Part shown: positions 11,881 to 23,900 of the stretch, in pieces
Position numbering within the stretch: the first letter of the stretch is position 1
How the letters are laid out: each line of letters starts with the position of its first letter
Source: Hetaerina americana
Taxonomy: Eukaryota; Arthropoda; Insecta; Odonata; Calopterygidae
Reading direction: 5' to 3'
Assembly (NCBI GenBank): GCA_022747635.1
Contig: JAKTNV010000005.1
Coordinates: 48,327,013 to 48,391,012 of the forward strand
Length of the DNA stretch: 64,000 nt
Translations under genes and position numbers: made by a program
The notes under the pieces: generated by a model
Told to the model about the DNA's origin: nothing
The model's input: only the letters and a program-made list of their open reading frames with translations
The model's database searches: none

Positions 11881-12800
11881 GCGCGCTGAATGCTTTAAAA
11901 TCGGTATTTAAAGACATTCTCTTTAAAGAGAATCAGTAAGTTTTAAGATAGAGAGAGACTGTGTTCCAATACATATTTATATTTTTAATTTTACTATCAT
12001 TATAACTGATTTCCTACTGAGAACCTTTTTTTAGCATATTAAGGATCCACAAACAAGTAATCATAAATTTGGGAAGGAATATAAATCTGAAGGTATCAAT
12101 TGAAACCATGTGCGAAGGGCATTTAATTGAGCTGGCTATTTCTTTCTGGTTTCTTTTTGCATGTTAATTATTAAAGAAAGATACATAAATAACCAAATAA
12201 ATTAGGTTGCATAAATTGTATGGGCATGTATTCCAAGATATTCAATCAGCATTGCAATGTTTTTAAGTGTACTTTTATGAAAAAATATCACTATGGCTCT
12301 TAGAAAATATTAGTTAATCAAAAAAATAATTTTATTCCATTGACATACACATGTAGGCATTAAATATTTTGCTAATTTTTTAAAAGAACTAAATTATGAA
12401 AGCATAAAACATTACCTCCCATAACTCATCGGCCAACGTTTCCGCTATTGACAAAATGTCATATTGTAGCAGAAGGACTCATTTAATTATATAAAAAATG
12501 AAGTAATTGAGCTTTTGGTATCAATAAAAACAGGTCATTACTACTTGAACGACGTACAGTTGTTAGATTAATTATATTGATTATTTAATGAATATGTGAT
12601 CCTCGGAATTTCTCCTCAACAAATGTCAATACTTGGGGGGTTATCATTTTTGAGTAATTATTGCTAAGAAATAGCCTAGATATCTGGATAAAACTTATTC
12701 CGCATATTGATCACTCATTATGCACGTAATTTTGTAAATAATAGTTACTAATGTTGACTGGTTTTGCTTTATGAAGCCATCGATTGGATTAACTTGCAGT
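11881..12800. other. AT-rich noncoding DNA
   Basis: Nothing recognised. No terminal inverted repeat was found upstream of the mariner fossil that follows. Confidence 0.55.
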
Positions 12801-13162
12801 ATGGAGAAGATAGAGACTGGCAGTGTGACTAAGTTCCTTAATTTGGAAGGTTACAGGTGCCGAAAAATCCGCGATGAAATGATAGCTATTTATGAATATG
12901 ACATCTCGTCATATGGCGTAATTGTGAGGTTGAAAATAAATATTCAAAATGGTCATATGCCCCTCAGAGATGATTTTTAGAAATGGAAGGCACTCAAAGA
13001 AGAGAAAGTTAAGTGCTATAATAGACTAAATGAATAGACTAAAGAGCAGACATTTAAATGATCATGAATGAGACTGGTCTTAGCTACGGAAGCGTATGAA
13101 AAATTGCTCACGGATAATTGCAAATATCAAAGGTTTCGGTACGTTGGCTTTCACGACTTCTT
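12801..13162 (+). pseudogene. mariner-family transposase fossil (DNA-binding half)
   Basis: Starting at ATG 12801, frame 1 reads MEKIETGSVTKFLNLEGYR, then KIRDEMIAIYEYDISSYGVI, then INIQNGHMPLRDD. This follows the first helix-turn-helix of mariner transposases (typically a start like MEKxExRxVIKFLxLEG, then SYxTVxRW, then GxxSLEDDPRSGRP). After a frameshift near 12979 it reads RNGRHSK, in place of RSGRPST. A second frameshift leads to NETGLSYGSV (from 13067), a stop at 13097, KIAHG, a stop at 13115, then SKVSVRWLSRLL. This matches the second helix-turn-helix and linker (GISYGSV, then MSKVSARWVPRLL). The catalytic DDD domain and inverted repeats were not found. At least two frameshifts and two stops make it a dead, old copy. 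Confidence 0.75.
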
Positions 13163-13930
13163 CTTTCCATAACCACACACGGCGCGACCTGCAACCGCAA
13201 CTACGGTGCGATCGGCAATAAAAACGAAATCAGCCCTATTCTCCCATTCTCGCCTCAAGCAAATGTGTCTCATTCCCGGAACTCAAAAACTACTGAATGT
13301 TCAGAGACTTGACAGCAAAAACAATGTCTTTTGACGCTTTCTGTTGCGTTCTATAATGATGGCCTTCGACAGGACAAGAAACATCGGAAGAAAAGGATGG
13401 TGGCTCCGTAGAAGAATTTTAAGAATAAATAAAAGTTAAGTTTCTATCTCGATTATTTTTAGTAATTTAAATGTTCATTATATCCCCTTTTTGTTAACTA
13501 CTTAATTCAGTGTCTATGAATGTCCTAAAAGGGTAGAATATTTTTAGGAAGATTAAAAAGTTAAAATGTAAGCTATAGGAGAGAGGAAACATTTTTCCTG
13601 TTTATTTTAATTCCTTAAAATTCTGATCTCTGCCATCAGAGGTATTTATTTTTTATTTTCCACGATGCCTTCATTAGATAAGATCTGCTCGTTGCGGCCA
13701 CGTTTTCATAATTTTAGCTTTCGAATGGGGTTAAATACGATTATTTAATCAATATTAAGTGTAATTATCACACCCATACATATTTTTACGCTCAATAAAT
13801 AGAAAAACTAATTAATTGGTAACTATACATCACTACCCCAGTGATTAAAAAAAAACATTAATATCCCTTTTTGTGATATCAACGCCCCAAAATGATTTCG
13901 CTCGCAATAGAAACGAAAACAAAAACCCAC
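13163..13930. other. AT-rich noncoding DNA
   Basis: I could not extend the mariner catalytic domain into this stretch, and nothing else was recognised. Confidence 0.5.
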
Positions 13931-14830
13931 TCCTATTCGCGTCGTCAGCAGTCTTTCAACCCCCATACCCCCAACCGCCTGAATGTTGTGGCATCGGGTT
14001 TCCGAACCGGGGTAAGGGCGAAGAAGGGTGAGGGGAGAGTCGAGATTAGATAGGCGGGAATAGACCCGGCTGTACCACTAGTGACGGCTTCGCAGCAAGG
14101 GAGAGCAGCAGCGGATGCGAGTTTGATGAGCAATTTATCGCTTTCGGGTGGGAAATGGGGGAAGGGATTGAAACGGAGGGAGAACTAGGGGAAAAGACGG
14201 AGGGGGGAAGGAGCGGCTGGATGCCAATAAGGACCTTCCGCCCCTCTCCACCCGTTTGCCCTCCCCTCATCGAGCGTGTCAATTATGCAAATAGTTACTC
14301 TCCGCTTCGAGAGGCCTCGGTTCCGCGGCGACGGGGGACGGGGGATTGTTGCGGACGATGCGGGGGGTGTTTCGGGGTGGGTTGAGGAGGAGGCGGCGGA
14401 GTGGATGCGACCGAGACATGAGCTCAGCGAATAGTCCCCGTCAACCCTCCCCTCCCACCGAAGGAAAAAACACACATCTCTGAAGTCCTCGGTCCCCCCA
14501 CACCACGTCCCCATCAGCCCTCCGCGCCCGATGGTCGGGGCGCGCATCCGTCCTCGTCGAGAAGAGGAAAAGGGCGCGGTGGGGTTGTTGAAGAGGACTG
14601 CACGGCAAGCTTTTGTGTTGCGTCGGGAGCGAGGAGATTGGCGAGGGAAGATTGCGGACACGTGGAATGGGAGGGGAGATGATAAGAGGGGGAAGGCAAA
14701 GAATGAGCGTTGGGAGTAATTTTGCCAGGAAAGCCGACGATCCGCCGAAGCTGCGATGAAAAACTCGGGTGCAACCTTGAACAACTGCGGTGAAAGAGCA
14801 CAGAGCGTCGTACAATTACTACTTAACCTT
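13931..14830. other. GC-rich, CpG-rich island
   Basis: A roughly 900-bp block of high GC and frequent CpG contains several alternating purine- and pyrimidine-rich segments. The 199-codon minus-strand ORF at 14784-14185 overlaps other long ORFs in different frames and reads as Ser/Pro/Arg low complexity. I do not treat it as a gene. It is a candidate promoter or enhancer. Confidence 0.45.
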
Positions 14831-16670
14831 GGGGCCTAAGCTCCCTGGAGATCTAGCTTCTCCTCGTTTGATCAAACTTGTTACATAGGTTTCAATCGTG
14901 CACTTTTACACAAGACTTAAGGACATATAATCCAAGCTTCATTCTGAATCAATAAGAAATTGATGTTGTCAGACGAAAGGTAATTCACTCAGCTCCGTTC
15001 CTGTGGGATGCAGTTGCAAGGACGTCTGATTTCCTCAGTGGCCATTTTAATTAATGTGTGAAGTTAAAAACACAGCTGGTGAAGACCACGGGGAAATGCT
15101 TCAGTTATTTTTCGGATTAAATCGCGATGAACAGAAACGCGAGTCTATCTCACGGGACTCAAGCCTGGGTGAGCACCGTAGCCACCATCGGGGAAGTCAA
15201 ATCCTCCTCTGTTGTAGTCATCATATGAAATCCTTGCTCAGTCACGTCAGTAGTGTCGGAAATAAAGACAAGAAAGAGGCTGATAATTGAAACGGGACTT
15301 GGGATACTCCGGCAATTTTGAGTAAGAATGTTGGAAAAACCAAAAAATTAAATGGTGAGCGATAGTAAAGATAAACTAGTTTTGGTTTTAGTGAAATGAA
15401 AAGATAACAGAACTGCTCAAATGCTTTTTACTGAGAAAATAATGACACATGGGATGAGAGACAGCATGAGAAAGTCACATAAAGGAAACAAATTTTGCAA
15501 ATACGGTGGAAAACATGGATGTGGGTAAAAAATTAGTGGTAGGCATAAATGAATATTCAAAATATTTATAGCATCACAATTTATGTGGTTTGTCGAAAAG
15601 CCATAACTATAAAGAGGAACTGCTGATTAGGCAGTACAAACTTTTGGGCTCTGTTTGTGCAATTTTGATTGTGATAGCGAAATCAGAAAACGTTATTTTA
15701 AAGGAAAGTTAACAGGCTAATAATGGAGAGAATAGTTGACGAATAGGTTAAGAACATGATGATAAAGCTTAAGGGAGAGTATTACAGGAGTAAGATAATA
15801 ATAAACTATCAACTGGACTATCAACTATCACAGTGTCACAAAATGTATAGCATAATTCAAAATCATCAAATTAGGAAAAGGCAACGAAAAGGGAATAGAT
15901 TGTCATCGGACTAAGAAGGAAGGGATACAAATACTTGTATCAAGGCATCTTATTCCAATGAGGATGATAGAAAAAAATAATGGCTAATGAAAGTGAAGAA
16001 CTCAAATACGGATATAAATCTGTTAAAAAACTACGGTTAGGCTGTATATATAAAAATACTTGAGGAATTGGAAATTACACAAGAAATAGATAAAGAGAAA
16101 TACATTATAGGAATCACCTGAAATCGGAATTGGATCAAAGAAAGTAGAGAAATATTAAGAACTAACATGAGACACCAGTATCATAATGGACATGTTAGCG
16201 ATAATATGTAATCGAAAATTCTTTCAATATTATCGCATTGACACGTAAAACAAGAAGCGTCGTATAGTTATTTGAAAAAAGTTTGAGGGAAAAATTTAAA
16301 TAATAATAGAAAAATTAGAGACACACTACTAACGAAACCATGGAAGTATGGTAGTAATTTTGGTCAGAAAAACGCCAAAGAGTAAGATTGTTAAGACGTG
16401 TGAGAGATGAAGCGCAAAGAATTTGAATACAAAACCCATATCCCGACCGAACTACGAAACGGATTTAGCATTAATGGAAAAAAATAATTTATATATGGAC
16501 TGAATCGTAGCCGTTTCGAGAAATATGTGTAGGCAGAGGGCACCTTTAACTACATTAAAAAAATGGCTCATTGATTTGACTCCATTATTCCGTAAGCAGT
16601 AGTGATAGCTAATTGAAATATAGATCAGTTCTATTCAATACTATACAATATATAGTTCTATTTAAATGTA
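14831..16670. other. Noncoding DNA, purine-rich plus strand
   Basis: About 15300-16500 is A/G-rich on the plus strand and could be the relic of an old element, but no protein motif could be read in any frame. Confidence 0.4.
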
Positions 16671-16721
16671 CATATATATATATATATATATATTACATAT
16701 ATATACACACACACACACACA
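16671..16721. repeat. Compound TA/CA microsatellite
   Basis: A TA tract interrupted by TTACATA is followed by an AC dinucleotide run ending near 16721. Confidence 0.9.
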
Positions 16722-19140
16722 TCTGCATTCAGTTTGCTAATGACAACAATAAAGACAACACGCGATTTTGCATTGAGATTTTCCTTACGAATGAAAAATT
16801 GGTCACCTAGGCCAAAAAGCTTATACGTAGCCCGTTCTTCCCTATTGAGCAGTAAGAACACAGTTTAAAATATTTAAAGCGATGACACACTCAATTTCAA
16901 TGGAAGTTGGGCCTAGAGCTGCACTCAATGCTCTTACTAAAGTAAACATTAACACTACTCCTTCAATTTCGAAAGAAAATTGTTGAACAACGTTAAGAGC
17001 AATATCAGAAACACTGGAACTTTCATTGTATTCACCCACACATTGGTCAAAGGATAACGGTACCTGAGACGTGTTTGTGCGCGTGGTTCTCCTGCATTAC
17101 AAATATCTCGCAAAGATCAATGCGAAATGTGTTCTTCCTCCCTGTTACTTATATCAAGTTAAATTTGACATTTTCCGTTCTTCATTTTCAAGAAACACAT
17201 TTATTGGAAGGGTTTTTCACCATCAGAAGCAAGCGTCGACGAATTGAAGATATTTCAACGGACAACTGCGGACTCATTCTTTTAATCAAACCAATGAAAC
17301 TTGTAGTATATAATCATGACACATCACACTAAAAATCCAACATAAACTTACATTTTTCCACAAAATATGATGAACACTACTTATTACACTGTCTACTACT
17401 TAGGTATAGAGCATTTCAATAAACATTACCCCTGGATCTTACGAATGAATTCGCGAATTAGATTTTCCTGGATAGAAATGAGGCAATTAAAAGCTTTTTC
17501 AGAAATGGTTAGGTAGAGGAATTAAAAAAATGAGATAAATTAACGGGGTGACATGGTAATGTCTGATAACGCTGGGTAAGAAAGGAAGTAATAGGAGGAA
17601 ATTTTAAAGACAGAGTCAAAGACGTCTGAGGCGATATTGAAATGTAGGATCGTATCGAAGTCTGAGGAATATGTTGATAGGTGACTGAGAAAGGGAATCG
17701 AAAAGAATGAGTTGGTTGGTTGATTTGGTTGACAAGAGTTGGAGTGGAAATAAAACCAAGTGAAGCTGGAAATATCTAAGGTATAGTTGTTTTCATGGTC
17801 ACATAAAATCTCCGGAATTCCGGGGTGAAGTAACCAAGTTTTCAGGAATCGACGAAGGGTCTGCTTTAAGACAACTCGTAATAGTAATAATTAAATCGAA
17901 GTGACGTCATTGCAGGAGAGACAAATCAAGCCTAAAGGATCTAAAATCATCGACTGAATGCGAAAAAAAAACATTGGAGTTATAGATCAATGGGATCTGA
18001 ATTCAGTCCAAAGTGTGAATTTCCCAAGAAGAAATGCATAAAAAACTTTAAAGGAAGGATTTATTTCTTTCCAAAGACACTTATTTTTTTCGCGAAAACT
18101 ACTACTAACTTTTGGTTCCTGGGAAGTCTGTGAGGATAGCTGTGGCTTTAAAAGAACAGGTGTCTTGAAGTATAGCGAAACACAAATTTATATTGCATTT
18201 ATCAGTCGTACAAGATAAATGTGACCACATACAGCATTACAGCTGTTTTATCGGCCGATGTATTGGATACAAACATATTCCTACCGGCGTAAAAACCATT
18301 TTCAACCGTGGGATAGAGAGAGAAAATTTTTCTTTCAGATTAATTAAAAAACAAATTTTTTTGCCAAAAATGTAAAAACAAATAAAACGACCAATCGAAA
18401 ATCTCAGTCAATAAGAGTAATCTCTCGAATGAAAAACATTACCTCGTAAATTTACTTGAAAAGCTGCTGATTATTCGCGTACTCAAACTCACATAATTAA
18501 ATTTATTCTGATAAGTAGCTGAAGGACTTACTCCCATATGGAAATCTAGTTCAATTATTTACTGCAAGAAAGATTATAAATGAAGCCAGGCTGGAAATTG
18601 CGGATAGATTTCCTCTCCAATGTGGATTTCCGCGCAATTACTGATAGAAAGTTAAGTGACGACACTAAATAACGATTCAATGATTTACATCCTCTCCACG
18701 TAGTAATGTGTGCTTCAAAACACGTCTGCATCCTCTTACTCATATCTTCTCTCTCTCTCCCTCTTAATACTCTCCGAACTTATCTCACATTTCTCTCTGC
18801 CAATTAGGCTGGCGATGGATTGTGAAAATCTACCAACAGTTCTCCCTAACGTTGAGTCCCACGTCGTAATTTTCCGCCAATTGTTGTTGTTTATCTACAT
18901 TCTGCCATGCATCGCTGTTATATCTGGAAGTGGAGTGAATGAATGGTAATAGGATATTCACAGGGATTCGTAATGAATGGTGCATAACACCATCGGTGAG
19001 AATTAATAACCCTAACTGGAACGCATTGGTTTAATGCGGACACTGGAAATGGAGATGGATGTAGCGTTTGAAACGTAACTGTAATCCAGCATCCTTAACA
19101 CTTATCTCCTCAATCCTCTCCTCTCCCCGTTCCTCTGCAG
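16722..19140. other. AT-rich noncoding DNA
   Basis: No recognisable gene. The plus-strand ORF at 18710-18949 begins in a CT-rich run and has hydrophobic stretches. It has no identifiable domain. Confidence 0.5.
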
Positions 19141-19185
19141 AGGATGGGGAATTGGTTACCGTCACATATTCGCCATTATATTCTG
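19141..19185 (+). other. Candidate 45-nt internal exon
   Basis: A strong splice-acceptor configuration precedes it: a branch-point-like CTTAAC at about 19094-19099, then a CTCCTCTCCCCGTTCCTCTGCAG-type pyrimidine tract ending at 19140. A donor-like CTG/GTGAGC follows at 19185/19186. The 45 bases are open in at least two frames. In the frame offset by one they read GWGIGYRHIFAIIF, hydrophobic and reminiscent of the start of the first membrane helix of SLC17-type phosphate/organic-anion transporters. The splice signals are visible; the family suggestion is weak inference. No neighbouring exon was found. Confidence 0.25.
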
Positions 19186-20593
19186 GTGAGCCTCAAAACA
19201 ATTAGTACTCCAATATATAATCCTCCAATGCTTACCCTAGCCCATTTCGTTCAATCATCCCTTTTTCTTATCTATCATTCGGTTTCTATGATCATATTTT
19301 ATTTATAATTTAAAGGTATAGCGTTGTATTTAATATATAATGAAATGACCTCGCCATAATAAAGTTAACAAGATTCGTAAACTAGGATTCTGGTCAATGA
19401 ACCAATGAGAAATTTGTTATCCTTGCGGTAGGAAAGGAGGATTGGTTTCTCGGTGGATTATTCTCCGTTCAGTCTATCAGAATGTATTGACAACTTGGAG
19501 TAATGAGACAATTTGTGAACTGAAGATATAATGAAGATAAGATCCATATGTTATTGTATTCTAATATGATGAGCAATGATTATTAAAAAACAGAATGAAT
19601 TCGTTCCACCAGGTTCCACCAGAAATTGTTTCTGACCATTGATAAGCATCCGGGATAAAAATGAGTTAGTTCATGCATAAAAACAAATTCCTTTCCAACC
19701 AGATTTTCGATTGCTTGAAATGTAATGCCAAGGATTTCTGGATGCAACTTGTAAATAAAATACCTGGGTTTAAAAAATGATGATGGATGAGAATACTTGC
19801 TGCATTCAACAATTTGTTTCATTATCATTTTCTGTCCCCAATAACGGAAAATATTAAAAGTCTATTAACTCGTATAAATATTTCACGATTTTAATAAGCA
19901 CTTGATTCCTAAAGAATCAGCTAGAGAGTATACACAGGATTTAATAAATACGCTCAATAAATAGTTATGAGAAATTAGTTCCTTCTATTTTATTCATTAT
20001 GTATTTCTAATATTCAAAATAATATGTGCAAGAGTTATCTAAGTTTTTCCTTAAATGTTTTCTTTATGACAAAACATAACCGAATATAATATTACAAAAT
20101 TCTTTGATAATGACATATTTCAGAAATTTACTCTATTTTCTTTGCCAATTATGCTTATACTGGAGTCTGAGTTTCAAATGTTTGCTAAATTTTGGTAAAT
20201 AAAATTGAAGCATGGAACTCATACTCTTTTTATACTGCCTTGCTTTCTTAAAAACGAAAGCACCCTAGGAAGTATTTCTTCAGCCATAAATGAATTGGTT
20301 CTATGCTTATCATTAAAAACTGTTTTGTTTTCACTAGATTTAATAAAGGATAGGTTATCAAAAGCCTCAGCAAATTAAGAAATGAAATTTGTAACTCTAA
20401 TGGTAAGTGCATCAAAAAAAGGATTCATTGTAGTCTGGGCATAATATAGTATCGATTCAATTGCAGATTTGAAATTATTGAACAGATTTTATTTCTAGAA
20501 ATATTAAGCAGTTCGTATTCAACTAAGCTGTAGTGTTTAAAAGTACGAAAAGTTTTACGAGACATTTGAATTTCATAATGATTTTACCATGAG
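19186..20593. other. AT-rich noncoding DNA
   Basis: Nothing recognised. Confidence 0.6.
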
Positions 20594-20601
20594 AATTCAA
20601 T

Positions 20602-20897
20602 TTCGCGGTAGTCCAGGGGTAGACCGTTGGACTATTGACCTGAGGACTCGGGTTTGATCACCGTGAAAATCCTTCTGGGCACTTCAAGGGCATGTCCCTT
20701 TGGGCTTTGCCCAATCTATGTTGATTTTTTGGGCACTAGATCTTTCTGGAAAACCATAACTGGTAGTTGGGAAAGGAACTTAACCCTCTACTCTGATGTG
20801 TGATACTTGTATTCACAAGCCGTTGGGATAAGTGCTGGGTGAGCTCTATCATAACCTACCAAACCGACTTTTGGGTTCATTGCTGTATTTATGATTT
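20602..20897 (+). mobile_element. tRNA-derived SINE, family 1, full-length copy
   Basis: The tRNA-like head includes TCGCGGTAGTCCAG (A-box region) and GGGTTTGATCACC (degenerate B box). It is followed by a body sharing GTGATTTTTxGGxACxAGATC, GGAAAxCATAACxGGTA, GGAAAGGAAC and ACCGACTTTxGGGTT blocks with the copies at 42464 and 49869. AATTCAAT at 20594-20601 recurs at 20898-20905, an apparent 8-bp target-site duplication. About 296 bp long; no coding capacity. Confidence 0.8.
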
Positions 20898-20905
20898 AAT
20901 TCAAT

Positions 20906-23900
20906 GATACAACTTTGGCTTCAAATATGCAATACATTGAAACAAAATGAACAGTAAACAATTAAACCTTTTATATATTTTTCTTATCCAAAATAAATAT
21001 TTATGGAAATAAATTAACAACAGTAATTCGTAATATTTTCTCAAAAGTTAGAAGAAAATGTAAACTTTATGCCAACGTGTTCCATATTTTAATTAGTATC
21101 ATTTTTATTGAAGCCAAGTAATGTCTTCAACAATTCTTATGCTTTTTTCTGGGATATTTAGCAGTTAAAGTTGAAGTTAGTGTTGACATAATAAATGTAT
21201 AATACTGTAAAATATATTAATTGATATTTTAACATTTAAACGTAATAATAGTGTAAAAAATAACTTAAATATAAAAATGTCATCCATATGTATATCCTTC
21301 AACTCAATAACTCAGCATTCATAATATTCCATCATGGTCGAAAGCATCTCGACGATCATTGGGATTTCATCATTCCTATACACTTGAATGATTGCAATTA
21401 GGTGAAGCAACGAGAATTAGGAACTATCATATCGTAAAAAAACCAAAATATGACGATGAATCCAACAAAGATCATTTAGTATTTTCTTGCTCCTAAATTA
21501 GGTAAAATTCATTTTTTTCAAATTTAAATATATTACAGTATTCTGTACTCAAAAGCTACTCCTGTATTCAAGAGCTTGCACTTAATTTGTCATTTATTTT
21601 GTTACACCGCAAAAATAACCATGCAAAAAAATTATTTGAGCTGTTTGTATTTCGGTTTCCCCAAATACAATTAGTTCAGTGGCATCCTCATCACTGTACA
21701 TCAACTTACGACACATTGTAACAGAAATACATGTATTATTAGTCTTAGTGCTGGTTTATGATGACTTTTAATGTTTACTAATATATCATGCCTAATTATC
21801 ATTTAATGCTTATTGATATTAGTTTTTATTTTTTTCCGATATTAATTTCCTGTATGGATTCTCTTATTGGATAAAATTGAACGAGTATGGTTTCAGAATT
21901 TCAATCCCTCCGACGTTTTTTGCCCAATTTCTCCTCCATAAGGTTTTTATGGATTATGGGTTTGTTTTCCAAGTTAATCTTTTGGGCGAGTAAAAATATT
22001 TAATTACACAAAATTATATTTGCAATGAATTCCAATCTATATTTAATTTACCTTAGTTTTCAGTTTTGAAACCTTAAGGCTAAATGATTGGCTCTTAGTA
22101 AGCAGAAGAAGTCAGCAATTTCTGAGAAACGAAGAACAATGGGAAAGAGAGTGAGAGAGAGAGTAGCGAAGTGGAACGGATGAATAAAATATCCGTCTGG
22201 AATGAACAACCTGAACTGAACTAATGTGTTCCATTTGAGCAAAATATCTATTATTCAGAAACACTAGCTTAGAGCGTTTACATGTTTATCAAATAGTGGC
22301 ATTGAGCAAAATATTTAGAAGTGTTTCCCTTGTCATGAACCTTTGAATACTTTCTTTCACTAATAAGTTGGTGCCACTCAATGAATAAATTTATTTTGTT
22401 TAAACTTGAAAAGTCAAATATGACGTATTCTTTATTAGACCGACAAAGTGCTATTTTTTTAACGATCCAATGTCCATCATACTTCCTCGGAAAATGTGAA
22501 ATAATTCCACGAAAACGTAAATCCATATAAAAAGGCGATCCTACCTGTAGAACATTTTTTTAAAATCCTAAATGTTAGAAAGTTTAAATAAAAGACAAAT
22601 TAAATATATATGCCTAATAAATATTTTTTCCACTTTCACCTTCACTACGTAAAAACTATGTCAGATATTGGTATCAAATTTACATAGAACTCATTCATTT
22701 ATGACAATTGAAAGGTCCAGTTGAAAATAAAGGAAGTTAAACAGGTATTACTACATAAAAATACGATGATATCCGGAGAAAAATAAATACATGGCACAAT
22801 ATGAAACGCAGATAAAATAATACCCAAAGAAAGGGCGGAGGAATATAAATATTATGTCCAACGATAATTCCTAACATGTTTCAAGAAGTTTTCAATGAGA
22901 TTACCCAATGGAAGTTTTTCATTTATGAAATTTATAATTCTTAGCAAACATGGGGGAAGAAAGTTTTTGGTCGAAACGCTGGTTCCACTGTGGTATGAAG
23001 ATAAAATTTCAGCTGCGTTTGCAAAGTACGATAACTACAAATACAGCCAAACATATCAATAACCCCTACAGAAAACCATAGATAATGACTCTCTTTGTAT
23101 CGAAATCATCACTTTTGGATAACCTGTACGCAATGTGCAAATTAATAATTCAAATTGATGCTATCTGAACCGAAACCAAAATAGAGTTACTTCATTGAGA
23201 TGTCTCTTACATATTCTTTAACTGAATATTTGAGTACCGCAAGCCTCCCACCTCATTCCATTTCTGTCACTTGAAGCTCTCTAACTTCCAGATATTTCTC
23301 TACCCAATCTATTCTCTCTAACAACTCATGTAGCCAAACTCACAACTCTTTTGGTAGTTAAAGAAACACTAGAAATCTCATCCCAGATTCCATGGATTAT
23401 CGTAGTTTTCTGAGTTTGAGCAAGGACAGATGCTGATTGAAGGAGGGAGACTGTTCCGGATATCAATCTCTACCGTGAAGTGCATTTTGTCAGGGTTCCT
23501 ATTTGAAGCGGGTGTGTTGTTATAAATATGATGTCCTCTAATAGAGAGTGAATTGAGAATGAGGCGTATGGTGTAGCAATAGTTTTAGCTGTAGCAACTA
23601 TTGTAAAGCAAATATTGCCGAGGTTTTGTCGGTTTCATACATACGTGTAGAATGTATGGTTCTAATTTGAACCGTCGGGGAAAGGGTAAACTGAGTTATA
23701 AACGGAAGTGAATTTAACAGAGAAACTTGACTGTAGATCCTAAAATGTATGACAAACGACTGATTCAATCTATGCACAAACTATTTCGCAAGAACTTATT
23801 TATTTAAATTAATAATGAACGATGCACGTATATACACATTGAAAATTGAAAGAGTTCACATCCACCTTACTATTCAAATACCACTTTATATCATTCAGAT

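Noticed and set aside
14185..14784. 199-codon minus-strand ORF, one of the longest in the window
   Set aside because: It lies in a GC- and CpG-rich island where other frames are equally open. The translation is low-complexity Ser/Pro/Arg with no domain or splice context.
15300..16600. Purine-rich stretch suspected to be a plus-strand retroelement relic
   Set aside because: No frame gives collinear motifs of any family I know.
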